A DNA stretch of 64,000 nt from DASQPA01 sp963756455 (lineage in GTDB: Bacteria > Acidobacteriota > Thermoanaerobaculia > Multivoradales > UBA5704): contig CAVWNC010000003.1 of NCBI GenBank assembly GCA_963756455.1, positions 1,736,001 to 1,800,000 of the forward strand, in the 5' to 3' direction. The notes beneath the pieces are model-generated. The model saw only the letters and a list, made by a program, of their open reading frames with translations. It searched no databases and was not told where the DNA came from. The translations under genes and the position numbers were made by a program. Shown piece after piece: positions 1-10,566 of the stretch. Each line of letters begins with the position of its first letter. The stretch's first letter is position 1.

Positions 1-1
1 C

Positions 2-1366
2 CACTACGCACCTCTCCTCCAGATGCAGGGGATGGTGCGGGAGATCGCGGTCGACCTCGTCTGCGCGGACGGCAGCCGGCTCCCGGCGCTGATCAACTCG
101 GTGGTCAAGAAGGATGCGGCGGGGAGGCCCTACCTCATCCGCACCACCATCTTCAACGCCACCGATCGCAAGGAGTACGAGCGCGAGTTGGTCCGCGAGC
201 GGCAGCGGGCCGAACGGGCGACCCAGGCGAAATCGGATCTGATCTCGATGATCAGCCACGAGATCCGCACGCCTCTCTCCGCCATCATGGGCGTCGCCAG
301 CCTCCTCGGGATGACGGAGCTGTCGCCGAAGCAGGCGAAGTTCGTCCGCATGCTGAGCTCGTCCTCGGAGAGCCTGCTCGGCCTGGTCAACGACATCCTC
401 GACTTCAGCAAGATCGAGGCCGGCAAGATGTCCCTCGAAGCGAGGAGCTTCGATCTCCGGCAGCTCGCCTCCGGGATCGTCCAGAACCTGCGGGTGAAGG
501 TGGAGGAGAAGGGGGTGGCGCTCGACGCCGAGATCGACGGAGCGGTGCCGGCGAGCCTCCTCGGCGACCCGGTCAAGATCGGGCAGGTGCTGACGAATCT
601 GCTCGGCAATGCGATCAAGTTCACGGCCCGGGGCCAGGTGACGCTGTCGCTCGCCGTCGTGGAGGCGGAGACGGACGCGGACGCCGTGGCGGTCGCCGTC
701 GCCGTCCGCGACACCGGGATCGGGATCGCCCCGGATCGGCTGCCGCACATCTTCGACGAGTTCACTCAGGCGAGCTACGACATCGGCCTCAAGTACGGCG
801 GGACGGGGCTCGGGCTGTCGATCAGCAAGACCCTGGTCGAGCTTCACGGCAGCGAGCTCAAGGTCGCAAGCGAGCTCGGCCGGGGGACGACCTTCTCCTT
901 CACCCTGCGTTTGAAGCGGGCGCCGGTGGCCGCGCCGGCGGCCGAGTCGGCAGAGCTTCCGAGGGCGAACGAGGCGCAGGAGCTCCGCGGCATGCAGATC
1001 CTGGTGGCGGACGACAACGAGGTCAACCTCTTCGTCCTCACCGGAATCCTCCGCACCTGGGAAGTTGAATTCGACGTCGTGGCGAACGGCCGGCTGGCGG
1101 TCGAGCAGGTTCTGCGGCGGGACTACGACGTCGTCCTCATGGACCTGCGGATGCCGGAGCTCGACGGCTATGCCGCCACCCGCCAGATCCGCGCCCTGCC
1201 GGACCCCAAGTTCGCCCGCCTCCCCATTCTCGCCCTCTCCGCCTCGATCCGGATGGGCCACCAGCACGAGCTCGACGCCGCCGGCTTCACGGAGTTCGTC
1301 GGCAAGCCGATCAACGCCGAGATCCTCCGCGCCAAGCTCGCCCGCTACGCGCCGCGACGGTCGTAG
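2..1366 (+). CDS. Hybrid sensor histidine kinase/response regulator (5' truncated by window)
   Basis: The reading frame is open to the window edge, so the N-terminus is missing. What remains is the end of a PAS/PAC-type sensor segment, a short coiled linker, and a HisKA domain with the H-box SHEIRTPLSA. An HATPase follows, with the N-box NLLGNAIKF, the G1 box DTGIGIAP and the G2 region GGTGLGLSI. A C-terminal receiver domain carries the phospho-acceptor Asp in VLMDLRMPELDG and the conserved Lys in VGKPI. The order predicts autophosphorylation on His and intramolecular transfer to the receiver, in a cytoplasmic or membrane-tethered phosphorelay. No output domain is present, so a separate partner must act downstream. 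The signal sensed cannot be read from this fragment. Confidence 0.93.
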   Translation, partial: HYAPLLQMQGMVREIAVDLVCADGSRLPALINSVVKKDAAGRPYLIRTTIFNATDRKEYERELVRERQRAERATQAKSDLISMISHEIRTPLSAIMGVASLLGMTELSPKQAKFVRMLSSSSESLLGLVNDILDFSKIEAGKMSLEARSFDLRQLASGIVQNLRVKVEEKGVALDAEIDGAVPASLLGDPVKIGQVLTNLLGNAIKFTARGQVTLSLAVVEAETDADAVAVAVAVRDTGIGIAPDRLPHIFDEFTQASYDIGLKYGGTGLGLSISKTLVELHGSELKVASELGRGTTFSFTLRLKRAPVAAPAAESAELPRANEAQELRGMQILVADDNEVNLFVLTGILRTWEVEFDVVANGRLAVEQVLRRDYDVVLMDLRMPELDGYAATRQIRALPDPKFARLPILALSASIRMGHQHELDAAGFTEFVGKPINAEILRAKLARYAPRRS

Positions 1367-1388
1367 GGCGCGCTCTCCGGGCGAGTAG

Positions 1389-1787
1389 CTAGGGTTCCAC
1401 TCGCTTGAGTCCGGCGATCTGGTCGAAGTCGCGATCGTAGCTGCAGATGGCTTCGGCGGAGGTGTGGAGGGCCACGGCGGCATGGAGGGCGTCCCGAACC
1501 GTCAGCCCGGGGTAACGATCCAGAAGCTCTCGGGTGGCATCGAGGCTCTCGACGGTAATCGGGATCGAGATCAGGACGATGCGCCGGGCGGAGTCGTAGA
1601 CGAGGCGGCCGTCCTCCCAGCGCCCCATGGCGCGATAGCGGTGGAGGATCTCCTGCAGAGCCTCGGTGTCGACCGCCGCCTCGATCTCGCCGCGGGCCAC
1701 GCGCAGCAGGAAGGCCGTGCTGGGAGCCTTGTAGGGATGCGCCGCTCCCGCGGCGTACATGAAGATGTTGGCATCCAGCAGAATCAA
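1389..1787 (-). CDS. vapC: PIN-domain ribonuclease toxin, VapC-like
   Basis: A PIN-domain protein of about 130 residues. The first acidic residue lies in the N-terminal LILLDANIFMY motif, a central Glu in EALQEIL, and the later acidic cluster in LTVRDALHAA and SYDRDFD. These are the Mg-binding positions of VapC endoribonucleases, which cleave tRNA or rRNA. I chose the TTG at 1787 because it overlaps the antitoxin stop (TTGA), has GAGGA upstream and gives the usual short VapC N-terminus. An ATG at 1823 would add 12 residues and overlap the antitoxin by 40 bp. Translational coupling to the upstream antitoxin is expected. Confidence 0.85.
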   Translation of the reverse strand: MILLDANIFMYAAGAAHPYKAPSTAFLLRVARGEIEAAVDTEALQEILHRYRAMGRWEDGRLVYDSARRIVLISIPITVESLDATRELLDRYPGLTVRDALHAAVALHTSAEAICSYDRDFDQIAGLKRVEP

Positions 1788-2035
1788 GCGGGGAGATCCT
1801 CGGGGCTCGGCACCGACTCCCATTCCATCTGATCCGGATCACCGACCGGCAAGGCCAGGGCCTCCAGGTCCCGCACCGCCGCCACCCGGGACTCCTTGGA
1901 GACGATCCCGTACTGAACCTCACAGGCGCGTCGCACCAACTCTCCCAGGCTAACGCCGCGCTGCCGCGCCAGCTGCGACAGGTGGTCGTGGAGATCCGGG
2001 GGGAAGAGGAGGGTTGTTTTCTTGGAAAGCTCCAT
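1784..2035 (-). CDS. vapB: Ribbon-helix-helix-type antitoxin, VapB-like
   Basis: An 83-residue protein beginning MELSKKTTLLFPPDLHDHL and followed by a predicted helix-turn-helix stretch (RGVSLGELVRRA). This is the arrangement of CopG/ribbon-helix-helix antitoxins. The acidic C-terminal tail would wrap the PIN toxin. The start at 2035 is preferred because GGAGG lies 6 nt upstream; another ATG at 2047 is in frame. The gene directly precedes and overlaps vapC, so the pair forms one autoregulated module. The target site of the antitoxin was not identified. Confidence 0.8.
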   Translation of the reverse strand: MELSKKTTLLFPPDLHDHLSQLARQRGVSLGELVRRACEVQYGIVSKESRVAAVRDLEALALPVGDPDQMEWESVPSPEDLPA

Positions 2036-2112
2036 ATCTGCCTCCATAGGTGTAGGGTAGGGCGTTCCGGATGGGGCCGTCAAGCTAAAGCTCAAAGTTC
2101 TGCTAAATAGAG

Positions 2113-2141
2113 AAGCGGGGCGGTGCTCCGCCGCCCCGCTT
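2113..2141. terminator. Perfect 11-bp GC-rich hairpin between divergent transcription units
   Basis: AAGCGGGGCGG and its exact complement CCGCCCCGCTT enclose a 7-nt loop. There is no T-run on either side, so an intrinsic terminator is doubtful. It lies between the vapBC promoter region (minus strand) and the act promoter (plus strand). It could insulate the two or be a REP-like element. Confidence 0.4.
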
Positions 2142-2226
2142 GCTGGACGCCCCATACCCCCATCTCCATTCCTCGATTCTTCAGGCCTCTGTCTTGCACG
2201 TCCACCGAGCGACTGCTAGGATGCCG

Positions 2227-2246
2227 CTTGTGACGGTTGTCACAAG
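2227..2246 (+). promoter_or_regulatory. CRP/FNR-family operator upstream of the respiratory operon
   Basis: CTTGTGACGGTTGTCACAAG is a palindrome apart from its central 4 bp and contains the textbook TGTGA-N6-TCACA CRP half-sites. Its centre lies about 60 bp before the start point implied by the promoter that follows, which is the class I activator position. Established: Crp/Fnr-family regulators often tune respiratory gene clusters. Inferred: this site controls actA onwards. Confidence 0.6.
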
Positions 2247-2260
2247 CTCGCAGACACAGC

Positions 2261-2289
2261 TTGTGTAGACATTCGGCAAGGGATATGGT
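2261..2289 (+). promoter_or_regulatory. Putative sigma-70 promoter of the act-cta operon
   Basis: TTGTGT (2261-2266) and TATGGT (2284-2289) are spaced by exactly 17 bp. They lie 34 bp before the actA start codon and just downstream of the CRP-like palindrome. The -10 is not ideal, which fits activator dependence. Confidence 0.45.
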
Positions 2290-2322
2290 GCCCTCCAGTT
2301 GAGCTAGGGGGGAGGAGCGCGG

Positions 2323-2982
2323 ATGCCGCAGATCTTCCATCGCAGCACCAACACGATCGCCAAGGTGAGCATCTTTGGCGGCGTCTTCATCCTCGCTTTC
2401 CTCGGCTGGGTGTACTCGGAGCTGCTGCGCTCGCATTACGTCACCGGGCAGAACGTCGTCAAGCCGCAGCCGGTGCCGTTCAGCCACGAGCACCACGTGG
2501 CGCAGCTGGGGATCGACTGCCGGTACTGCCACACCTCGGTCGAGAAGTCGTCGTTCGCCGGCATGCCCCCCACCGCGACGTGCATGAACTGCCACAAGCA
2601 GATCTGGACCAACGCCGCTCTCTTAGAGCCGGTGCGGTCGAGCTTCTCGAACAACACGCCGCTCCGCTGGTCGCGGGTCCACGACCTTCCCGACTTCGTC
2701 TATTTCAACCACAGCATCCACGTCGCCAAGGGAGTGGGCTGCGCCACCTGCCACGGGCGGGTCGACCGCATGCCCCTCCTGTACCAGAACGCGTCGCTCC
2801 AGATGGAGTGGTGCCTGGACTGCCACCGCAACCCGGCGAAGTACATCCGGCCTAAGGAGCAGGTGTTCAACATGGCCTGGCAGCCGCCGGCGGACGATCC
2901 GGGCCTCGGCGCGCGCCTGGTCAAGAACTACCACGTGCTGCCGCCGCGCACGCTCACCAGCTGCTCGACCTGCCACCGCTAG
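2323..2982 (+). CDS. actA: Alternative Complex III subunit A, pentahaem cytochrome c
   Basis: A 219-residue protein with one N-terminal membrane anchor (about residues 13-35) and five CXXCH haem-binding motifs: CRYCH, CMNCH, CATCH, CLDCH and CSTCH. The five-haem content, single anchor and position as first gene before the MoCo-like/Fe-S subunit match ActA. It sits on the periplasmic face and relays electrons from quinol oxidation to a cytochrome c domain or the oxidase. An AGGAG sits upstream of the ATG. It is the promoter-proximal gene of the operon, behind the CRP-like site. Confidence 0.95.
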   Translation: MPQIFHRSTNTIAKVSIFGGVFILAFLGWVYSELLRSHYVTGQNVVKPQPVPFSHEHHVAQLGIDCRYCHTSVEKSSFAGMPPTATCMNCHKQIWTNAALLEPVRSSFSNNTPLRWSRVHDLPDFVYFNHSIHVAKGVGCATCHGRVDRMPLLYQNASLQMEWCLDCHRNPAKYIRPKEQVFNMAWQPPADDPGLGARLVKNYHVLPPRTLTSCSTCHR

Positions 2983-3001
2983 GGCGAAGGGGAAGGGACC
3001 T

Positions 3002-6000
3002 GTGAACGAGAGCGAGGATCGCACCCTCAGGGAAATGGGCCGGTCGGGGTCGATCGATCTGGAGGCCGTGAAGGAGAAGCTCCAGGGCACCCACGGGCCC
3101 GAGATGTGGCGGAGCCTGGACGAGCTCGCCGGCACCCCGGACTTCCAGGACTGGCTGCATCGCGAGTTCCCTCGCCAGGCTTCCGAGTGGGTCGAGCCGG
3201 CGGACGACGGGGTCTCCCGGCGCGCCTTTCTTCAGCTCGCCGGCGCCTCCCTGGGGCTCGCGGGCCTGACCGGCTGCACCAAGCAGCCGCTCGAACGGAT
3301 CGTCCCCTACGTCCGCCAGCCCGAGGAGGTCGTGCCGGGCCGGGCGCTCTACTTCGCCACCACCCATGTCCACGGCGGCTACGGCTACGGGGTGCTCGCC
3401 GAGAGCCACACCGGCCGGCCGACGAAGATCGAGGGCAATCCCGAGCATCCGGCGAGCCTCGGGGCGACCGACGTCTTCGCCCAGGCCTCGGTGCTCGGCC
3501 TCTACGATCCCAACCGCTCGCAGTCGATCGTCAATCTCGGCCGCATCCGCACCTGGGGAGCCTTCGTCAACGAGGCGTCGCCGCTCCTCAAGGCCCAGCA
3601 GGCTTTGGGCGGCGAAGGGGTGCGCATCCTCACCGGCACGGTCACCTCGCCGACCTTCGCCGACCAGATGAAGACGATCCTCGCCCAGTACCCGAAGGCG
3701 CGCTGGCACCGCTTCGAGCCGGCGGCGGCGCACGACGAGTATGCCGCGACGGCCGCCGCCTTCGGCGGGCCGCACGATCGGATCTACGACCTGACGAAGG
3801 CGAAGGTCATCCTCGCGCTCGACTCCGACTTCCTCACCCAGGGGCCGGGGAGCCTGCGCTACTCGCGCGACTTCTCGCGCGCCCGCCAGGTGCGGGCGAA
3901 GCGGCAGACCATGAACCGGCTCTACGCCATCGAGAGCCTGCCGACGAATACCGGGACGCTCGCCGACCACCGGCTGCCCCTGTCGCCCGACGAGGTCGCC
4001 GCCTTCGCCCTCGCCCTCGCCGCCGGTCTGGGTGCCGCGGCGGCCGACCCGGCGAGCCCGCTCTCCCCGCGGGCCCAGCAGCTGGTGGCGGCGGCGGTCA
4101 AGGATCTGGAGGCCAACCAGGGGGCCTGTCTCGTGGTGGCCGACGGCTATGCCCCGCAGGCGGTGCAGATGCTGGCTTTCGCCATGAACCAGCATCTCGG
4201 CAACGTCGGGAAGACCGTCCGCTACACCAAGCCGGTCGAGGCGGATCCGGTCGACCCCCTGCGGTCGATCGAGGAGCTGGTGATCGATCTCAACGCCGGC
4301 AAGGTTGAGGCCCTTTTCGTCCTCGGCGCCAACCCGGTCTACACCGCCCCGGCGGACCTCGGGTTCGCCGACGCCTACCAGAAGGCGCGGCTCCGGGTCC
4401 ACCACGGCCTCTACCAGGACGAGACGGCCCAGCTCTCCCACTGGCACATCCCCGAATCGCATCCGCTCGAGACCTGGAGCGACGCCCGCGCCTACGACGG
4501 CACGGTCTCGCTCGTCCAACCGCTCATCGAGCCGCTCTACGAGAGCAAGAGCGGCCACGAGCTCCTGGCCCTCTTCGCCAACCAGATCGACGCCTCGGCC
4601 TACGACGTCGTCCACGCCTACTGGCTGAAGAACCTGCCCCCCGCGGCCCGTGCCGGCAATGCTGCCGATCCTGAGGCGGCGTTCCGCAAAGTGCTCCACG
4701 ACGGGGTCGTCCCGGGGACCGCCGAGCCGGAGGCCACCGTCGCGATCAACTTCGGGGCGGTCCAGCAGGCGGCCGCCACGATCGCCGGGAAAAAGATCGA
4801 CCCGCAGGCGATCACCCTCCTCTTCCGTCCCGATCCCACGATCTGGGATGGGCGGTATGCCGGCAACCCCTGGCTCCAGGAGCTGCCGAAGCCGATGACC
4901 AAGCTGGTGTGGGACAACGCCCTGGTGATCGGCCCGGCCCTCTCCCGGCGGCTGAAGCTCCAGATCGAGGACGTGGTCGAGGTATCGGCTGGCGGTCGGA
5001 AGATCCAGGCCGCGGTCTGGGTCCAGCCCGGCCACGCCGACCGCTGTGCCACCCTCCACCTGGGCTATGGCCGCTGGAACGCCGGCCCGGTGGGCAACGA
5101 GCACGGCTTCAACGCCTATGCGCTCCGCACGACCGCCGCCCTCTGGGCGGTCCCCGGGATCGGCTTGAAGAAAACCGGCCAGACCTTCACCCTCGCCAGC
5201 ACCCAGAACCACCACCTGCTGGAGAGCGGTGCCGAAGAGATCCCGGAGGCGACCGATGCCGCCGCCGTCCGCCATCCGGTGCGCACCGGGACCCTGGCGG
5301 ATTTCCAGGACGATCAAAACCTCATCCATAAGAAGCCCGGCGAGCCCACCCCGGAAGAGGAGCAAGAGGAGAAGGAAGAGGCGAACCTCACCCTCTATCC
5401 GCCCTACGAGTACAAGGGCTACGCCTGGGGCATGGCGATCGATCTGAACGTCTGCACCGGTTGCAGCGCCTGCGTCGTCGCCTGCCAGGCGGAAAACAAC
5501 ATCCCGACCGTGGGGAAAGACCAGGTGTTAAAGCAGCGCGCCATGCACTGGCTGCGCATCGACCGCTACTTCGCGGGCGACCTCGACGACCCCCAAGTCC
5601 ACCATCAGCCGGTCCCCTGCATGCAGTGTGAGAACGCCCCCTGCGAGCTGGTCTGCCCGGTCGCCGCCACCACCCACAGCTCGGAGGGCCTGAACGACAT
5701 GGTCTACAACCGCTGCGTGGGGACCCGCTACTGCTCGAACAACTGCCCCTACAAGGTGCGGCGGTTCAACTTCCTGCGCTACTCGAACCATGACGTGCCG
5801 GTCCTGAAGCTCCTCCAGAACCCCGACGTCACCGTCCGCATGCGGGGCGTCATGGAGAAGTGCACCTACTGCGTGCAGCGGATCAACCGGGCGAAGATCG
5901 ACACCGAGGTCGCCTCACGGACGGTCGTCCCCGGCGACATCCAGACCGCCTGCCAGCAGGCCTGCCCCACCGAGGCGATCGTCTTCGGCGACAACAACAA

Positions 6001-6156
6001 CCCGGCCTGGGAGTCGACAGAGCGCAAGGCCGATCCGCTCAACTATGCGCTGTTAGAAGAGCTCAACACCCGGCCGCGCACGACATATCTCGCGAAGCTC
6101 CAGAACCCGAATCCCGAGATGGGTGACAAAGAGAAGCCGGGAGGCTTGAGGATCTG

Positions 6157-6157
<1 letters not shown>
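3002..6157 (+). CDS. actB: Alternative Complex III subunit B, molybdopterin-oxidoreductase-like/Fe-S fusion
   Basis: A 1051-residue protein. A Tat-type motif (SRRAFLQLA, about residues 72-80) lies after an N-terminal extension, as usual for ActB. The central part is a molybdopterin-oxidoreductase-like fold that in this family carries no molybdenum cofactor. The C-terminal ferredoxin part (about 815-1000) has Cys clusters CTGCSACVVAC, CMQCENAPCELVCP, CVGTRYCSNNCPYK, CTYCVQRI and ACQQACPTEAI, enough for the three 4Fe-4S and one 3Fe-4S centres known in ACIII. The start is GTG with AAGGGA upstream. Its stop overlaps the actC start (TGATG), so translation is coupled. Confidence 0.95.
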
Positions 6158-7577
<1,420 letters not shown>

Positions 7578-7581
<4 letters not shown>

Positions 7582-8129
7582 GCATTCACCTCGAAGAACG
7601 GCCCATCCTCTACGGTCTGATGGCGGAGTTCGACACTCCGGACGACTTGATCCATGCGGTCGAGCGGGTGCGGGCGACCGGCTATCGCCAGGTCGAGGCG
7701 TATACGCCCTATCCGATCGAGGAGGTCTCGCACGCCCTCGGGCTCCACCACTCCTGGATGTCGCTTCTCGTTTTGATCGGCGGCATTCTGGGCGGCACCG
7801 GCGGCTATCTCCTCCAGTACTGGATCAACCTGTACGCTTACCCGATGAACATCGGCGGCCGGCCCATGCACAGCTGGCCGGCGTTCATCGTGCCGACCTT
7901 CGAGTGCACGATCCTCGTCGCGGCGCTCTTCGCCGTCTTCGGCATGTTCGCCTTGAACGGCCTGCCGCAGCCCTACCATCCGGTCTTCAACGTGCCGCGC
8001 TTCGCCGAGGCCTCGCGCGCTCACTTCTTCCTCGTCATCAAGGCGGCCGATCCCAAGTTCGATCGCCAGGGGACGGAGAAGCTCCTCTCCGATCTGCACT
8101 CCAGCGAGGTGGCCGAAGTTGAGGTCTGA
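7578..8129 (+). CDS. actD: Alternative Complex III subunit D (DUF3341 family)
   Basis: A 183-residue protein with an N-terminal soluble part (YGLMAEFDTPDDLIHAVERV) and two central membrane helices (about residues 58-120). This is the DUF3341 layout. The recurring YTPYPIEEV and GRPMHSWPAF-type motifs are typical of ActD. It is a structural subunit with no cofactor. It starts with ATGA overlap on actC and its 3' end overlaps the actE start by about 11 bp. Confidence 0.93.
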
Positions 8130-8808
8130 GACCGCGGTCCTCCCCGTGATGGCGCTGACGCTGGTGCTCGCCGCCGGCTGCCGGCAGAACATGCACAACC
8201 AGGCGAAATACGTCCCGCTCCGCGAGAGCGATTATTTCGCCGATGGAACGTCGGCCCGGCCGCTCCCCGCCCACACCGTGGCGCGCGGCTTCCTGCGCGC
8301 CGATCGCGCCGCCTACACCGGCCTGGGGAAGGACAACAAGCCGGTCGACACCTTTCCGTTCCCGGTCACCCGCGAGGTGCTGCTCCGCGGCGAGCAGCGC
8401 TACAACATCTTTTGCTCGCCCTGCCACGACCGCGCCGGGACGGGTCGCGGCATGGTGGTGCAGCGCGGCTACAAGCAGCCGCCGTCCTTCCATATCGATC
8501 GCCTGCGCACGTCGCCCGCGGGTTATCTCTATAACGTCACCGCCGAGGGCTTCGGGGTGATGCCCTCCTACGCCAGCCAGATTCCGCCCGAGGACCGCTG
8601 GGCGATCGTCGCCTACATCCGCGTTCTCCAACTGTCGCAGAACGCCCGCCTGGCCGACTTGACTCCGGAGGAGCGGCAGAGGCTCGACGCGGCTTTCAAG
8701 CTGCCGCCGGTACGGTCGGAGGACGAGGGGCCGCGCGACGGGGTGCAGGCTCCCGAGCCCATCCGCCATGAGTCGGAACGCTCGAAGAACGGGAAGGAGC
8801 GCCAGTGA
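8119..8808 (+). CDS. actE: Alternative Complex III subunit E, monohaem cytochrome c lipoprotein
   Basis: A 229-residue protein with one CXXCH (CSPCH) and a lipobox LAAGC at about residue 21, so it is a membrane-tethered periplasmic cytochrome c. I prefer the TTG start at 8119. It has GAGG-like sequence upstream and gives a normal lipoprotein signal with an N-terminal Arg. The ATG at 8149 would leave only about 11 residues before the lipid Cys. The conserved PCHDRAGTGRGMVV and YASQIPPEDRWAIVAYIR stretches are typical of ActE. It overlaps both neighbours. Confidence 0.92.
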   Translation: MRSETAVLPVMALTLVLAAGCRQNMHNQAKYVPLRESDYFADGTSARPLPAHTVARGFLRADRAAYTGLGKDNKPVDTFPFPVTREVLLRGEQRYNIFCSPCHDRAGTGRGMVVQRGYKQPPSFHIDRLRTSPAGYLYNVTAEGFGVMPSYASQIPPEDRWAIVAYIRVLQLSQNARLADLTPEERQRLDAAFKLPPVRSEDEGPRDGVQAPEPIRHESERSKNGKERQ

Positions 8809-10034
8809 CGACCCTCGACGCGGGTAAAACCGGAGCCCCTCTCCGGCTGCCGTTCGTGGCCGCCGACTGGACCGCCCCGGGCGATCTCGCCGGCCTGCAA
8901 CGTAAGGCGCTCGTCGCTGCCGGCGTGGGCATCGTGGCCTCTCTTCTCGGCCTGTTCGTAAACGCGCCGGTCTTCTTCCGCGCTTATCTCGTGGCCTGGC
9001 TCCTCGCCACCGGAGTGGCCGTGGGTTGCCTCGCGATCTCGATGCTGCACATCATGTCGGGCGGCGCCTGGGGCCTGGTGATCCGCCGGCCCATGGAAGC
9101 GGCGGCGCGGACGATCCCGCTCGTCGGCGTGCTTTCGATTCCCATCCTCCTCGGGATGAAACAGATTTTCGTCTGGGCGCGGCCCGACGTCGTCGCCCAC
9201 GACATCATTCTCCAGGAGAAGCACTGGTATCTGAACGTGCCGTTTTTCATCCTGCGGCTGGTGCTCTACTTCGTCATCTGGAGCGGCTTCGCCTTCCTCC
9301 TCGACCGCATGGGGCGCCGGCAGGACAGCGCGCCCGATCCCGGCCTCGCCCGCCGCATGCAGCTCCTTGCCGCGCCGGGTCTCGCGATCTATTGCCTCAC
9401 CGCGACCTTCGCCGGGGTCGACTGGCTGATGTCGCTCCAGCCGCACTGGTTCTCGACCATCTACGGCATCTACTTCCTCGGCGGGCAAGCGCTTGCGGCC
9501 CTGGCGTTCCTCATTCTCATCGCGCTCTACCTGTCGCGCCGGGAGCCCATGGATCGCGTGCTCGCCCCGCGGCACTTCCACGACTATGGCAAGCTCTTCC
9601 TCGCCTTCGTCATGCTCTGGGCCTACTTCTCGTTCTCGCAGTTCCTCATCATCTGGGCGGGGAACCTGCCGGAGGAGATCATCTGGTACGTGCGGCGGAT
9701 CGAGAACGGCTGGGGCTGGGTGGCTCTCTCGCTCGTCCTTTTCCACTTCGGGATGCCGTTCCTCCTTCTCCTCTCAAGGGGTTTGAAACGGATCCCGAAG
9801 CGGCTCGGGGCGCTCGCCGGCTTCATGCTCTTCATGCGCTGGGTGGATCTCTTCTGGCAGGCGGAGCCCGCCTTCCCGCACCCCGGGCACCGTTTCTATT
9901 TCCACTGGCTTTATATCGCCACCCTGCTCGCCGTCGGTGGCATCTGGTTCTTCGCCTTCTGCGCCGAGCTCAAGAAGCGGCCGCTCCTGCCGATCAACGA
10001 TCCGTTCCTCGCGGAGGCCGTCGCTCATGAGTGA
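8805..10034 (+). CDS. actF: Alternative Complex III subunit F, polytopic membrane protein
   Basis: A 409-residue protein with about ten predicted membrane helices, related to ActC/NrfD. Typical motifs are WLMSLQPHWFSTIYGIYF and the acidic/polar helix near FSQFLIIWAGNLPEE. ActF pairs with ActC in the membrane core. The start is GTG, overlapping the actE stop (GTGA-type). Its 3' end overlaps the next small gene, continuing the fully coupled operon. Confidence 0.94.
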   Translation: MTTLDAGKTGAPLRLPFVAADWTAPGDLAGLQRKALVAAGVGIVASLLGLFVNAPVFFRAYLVAWLLATGVAVGCLAISMLHIMSGGAWGLVIRRPMEAAARTIPLVGVLSIPILLGMKQIFVWARPDVVAHDIILQEKHWYLNVPFFILRLVLYFVIWSGFAFLLDRMGRRQDSAPDPGLARRMQLLAAPGLAIYCLTATFAGVDWLMSLQPHWFSTIYGIYFLGGQALAALAFLILIALYLSRREPMDRVLAPRHFHDYGKLFLAFVMLWAYFSFSQFLIIWAGNLPEEIIWYVRRIENGWGWVALSLVLFHFGMPFLLLLSRGLKRIPKRLGALAGFMLFMRWVDLFWQAEPAFPHPGHRFYFHWLYIATLLAVGGIWFFAFCAELKKRPLLPINDPFLAEAVAHE

Positions 10035-10566
10035 GCATCCTCATCGGACCGACCGGCCGGCCGACGCACCGCACCGCCCGGGCGAGGTCCACACGTCGGA
10101 CGCGGCGCAGTACGACCGTGACTTAAACGTCCGCGGCGTCGTCTGGTCGGCGCTGATCCTCGCCGGCGGAACGCTTCTGGTCCTCCTCGTCGTCTGGTGG
10201 TTGTTCCTCGGTCTCGGCCGGTTGGAGAAGGCGGCCGATCCTCCAGCGCCCGCCATGCGCGAGGTCCGGCAGCGCCGGCTGCCTCCCGAGCCGCGCCTCC
10301 AGGCCAACGCCGACGGCGACATGCTCACCCTCCGCGCCGCCGAGGATCAGATGATCGCTCGACCGTCCTGGATCGATCAGAAGCAGGGGACCGTGCGCAT
10401 CCCGGTCGATCTCGCGATCGACGTTCTCCTACGCCGCGGGCTGCCGGCCGCGAATGGCAATCCCACGACGACTCCGGGAGCCTTGGCGACGCCGGCTCCC
10501 CCGGCGCCCACGCCGGCGACGACCGCTCCCAATCCGGCGAGCCCGAAGGCGGGAGACGCGCAGTGA
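10027..10566 (+). CDS. Single-TM accessory protein of the ACIII-oxidase cluster
   Basis: A 179-residue protein: a polar N-terminal 45 residues, one membrane helix (about 45-68), then a periplasmic segment. This contains SWIDQKQGTVRIPVDLAIDV, a motif often seen in small proteins encoded beside ACIII and cytochrome oxidases, and it ends in a Pro/Ala/Thr-rich tail. Position and one-helix layout suggest a small ACIII subunit or oxidase assembly factor. No catalytic or metal site is visible. It overlaps actF by 8 bp and the SCO1 gene by 4 bp (GTGA). Confidence 0.8.
   Translation: MSEHPHRTDRPADAPHRPGEVHTSDAAQYDRDLNVRGVVWSALILAGGTLLVLLVVWWLFLGLGRLEKAADPPAPAMREVRQRRLPPEPRLQANADGDMLTLRAAEDQMIARPSWIDQKQGTVRIPVDLAIDVLLRRGLPAANGNPTTTPGALATPAPPAPTPATTAPNPASPKAGDAQ

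Noticed and set aside
2954..5365. Very long open frame opposite actB
   Set aside because: It is antisense to a clearly recognisable actB; GC-rich third positions create such shadows, and the translation is Asp/Gly/Arg-rich with no family features.
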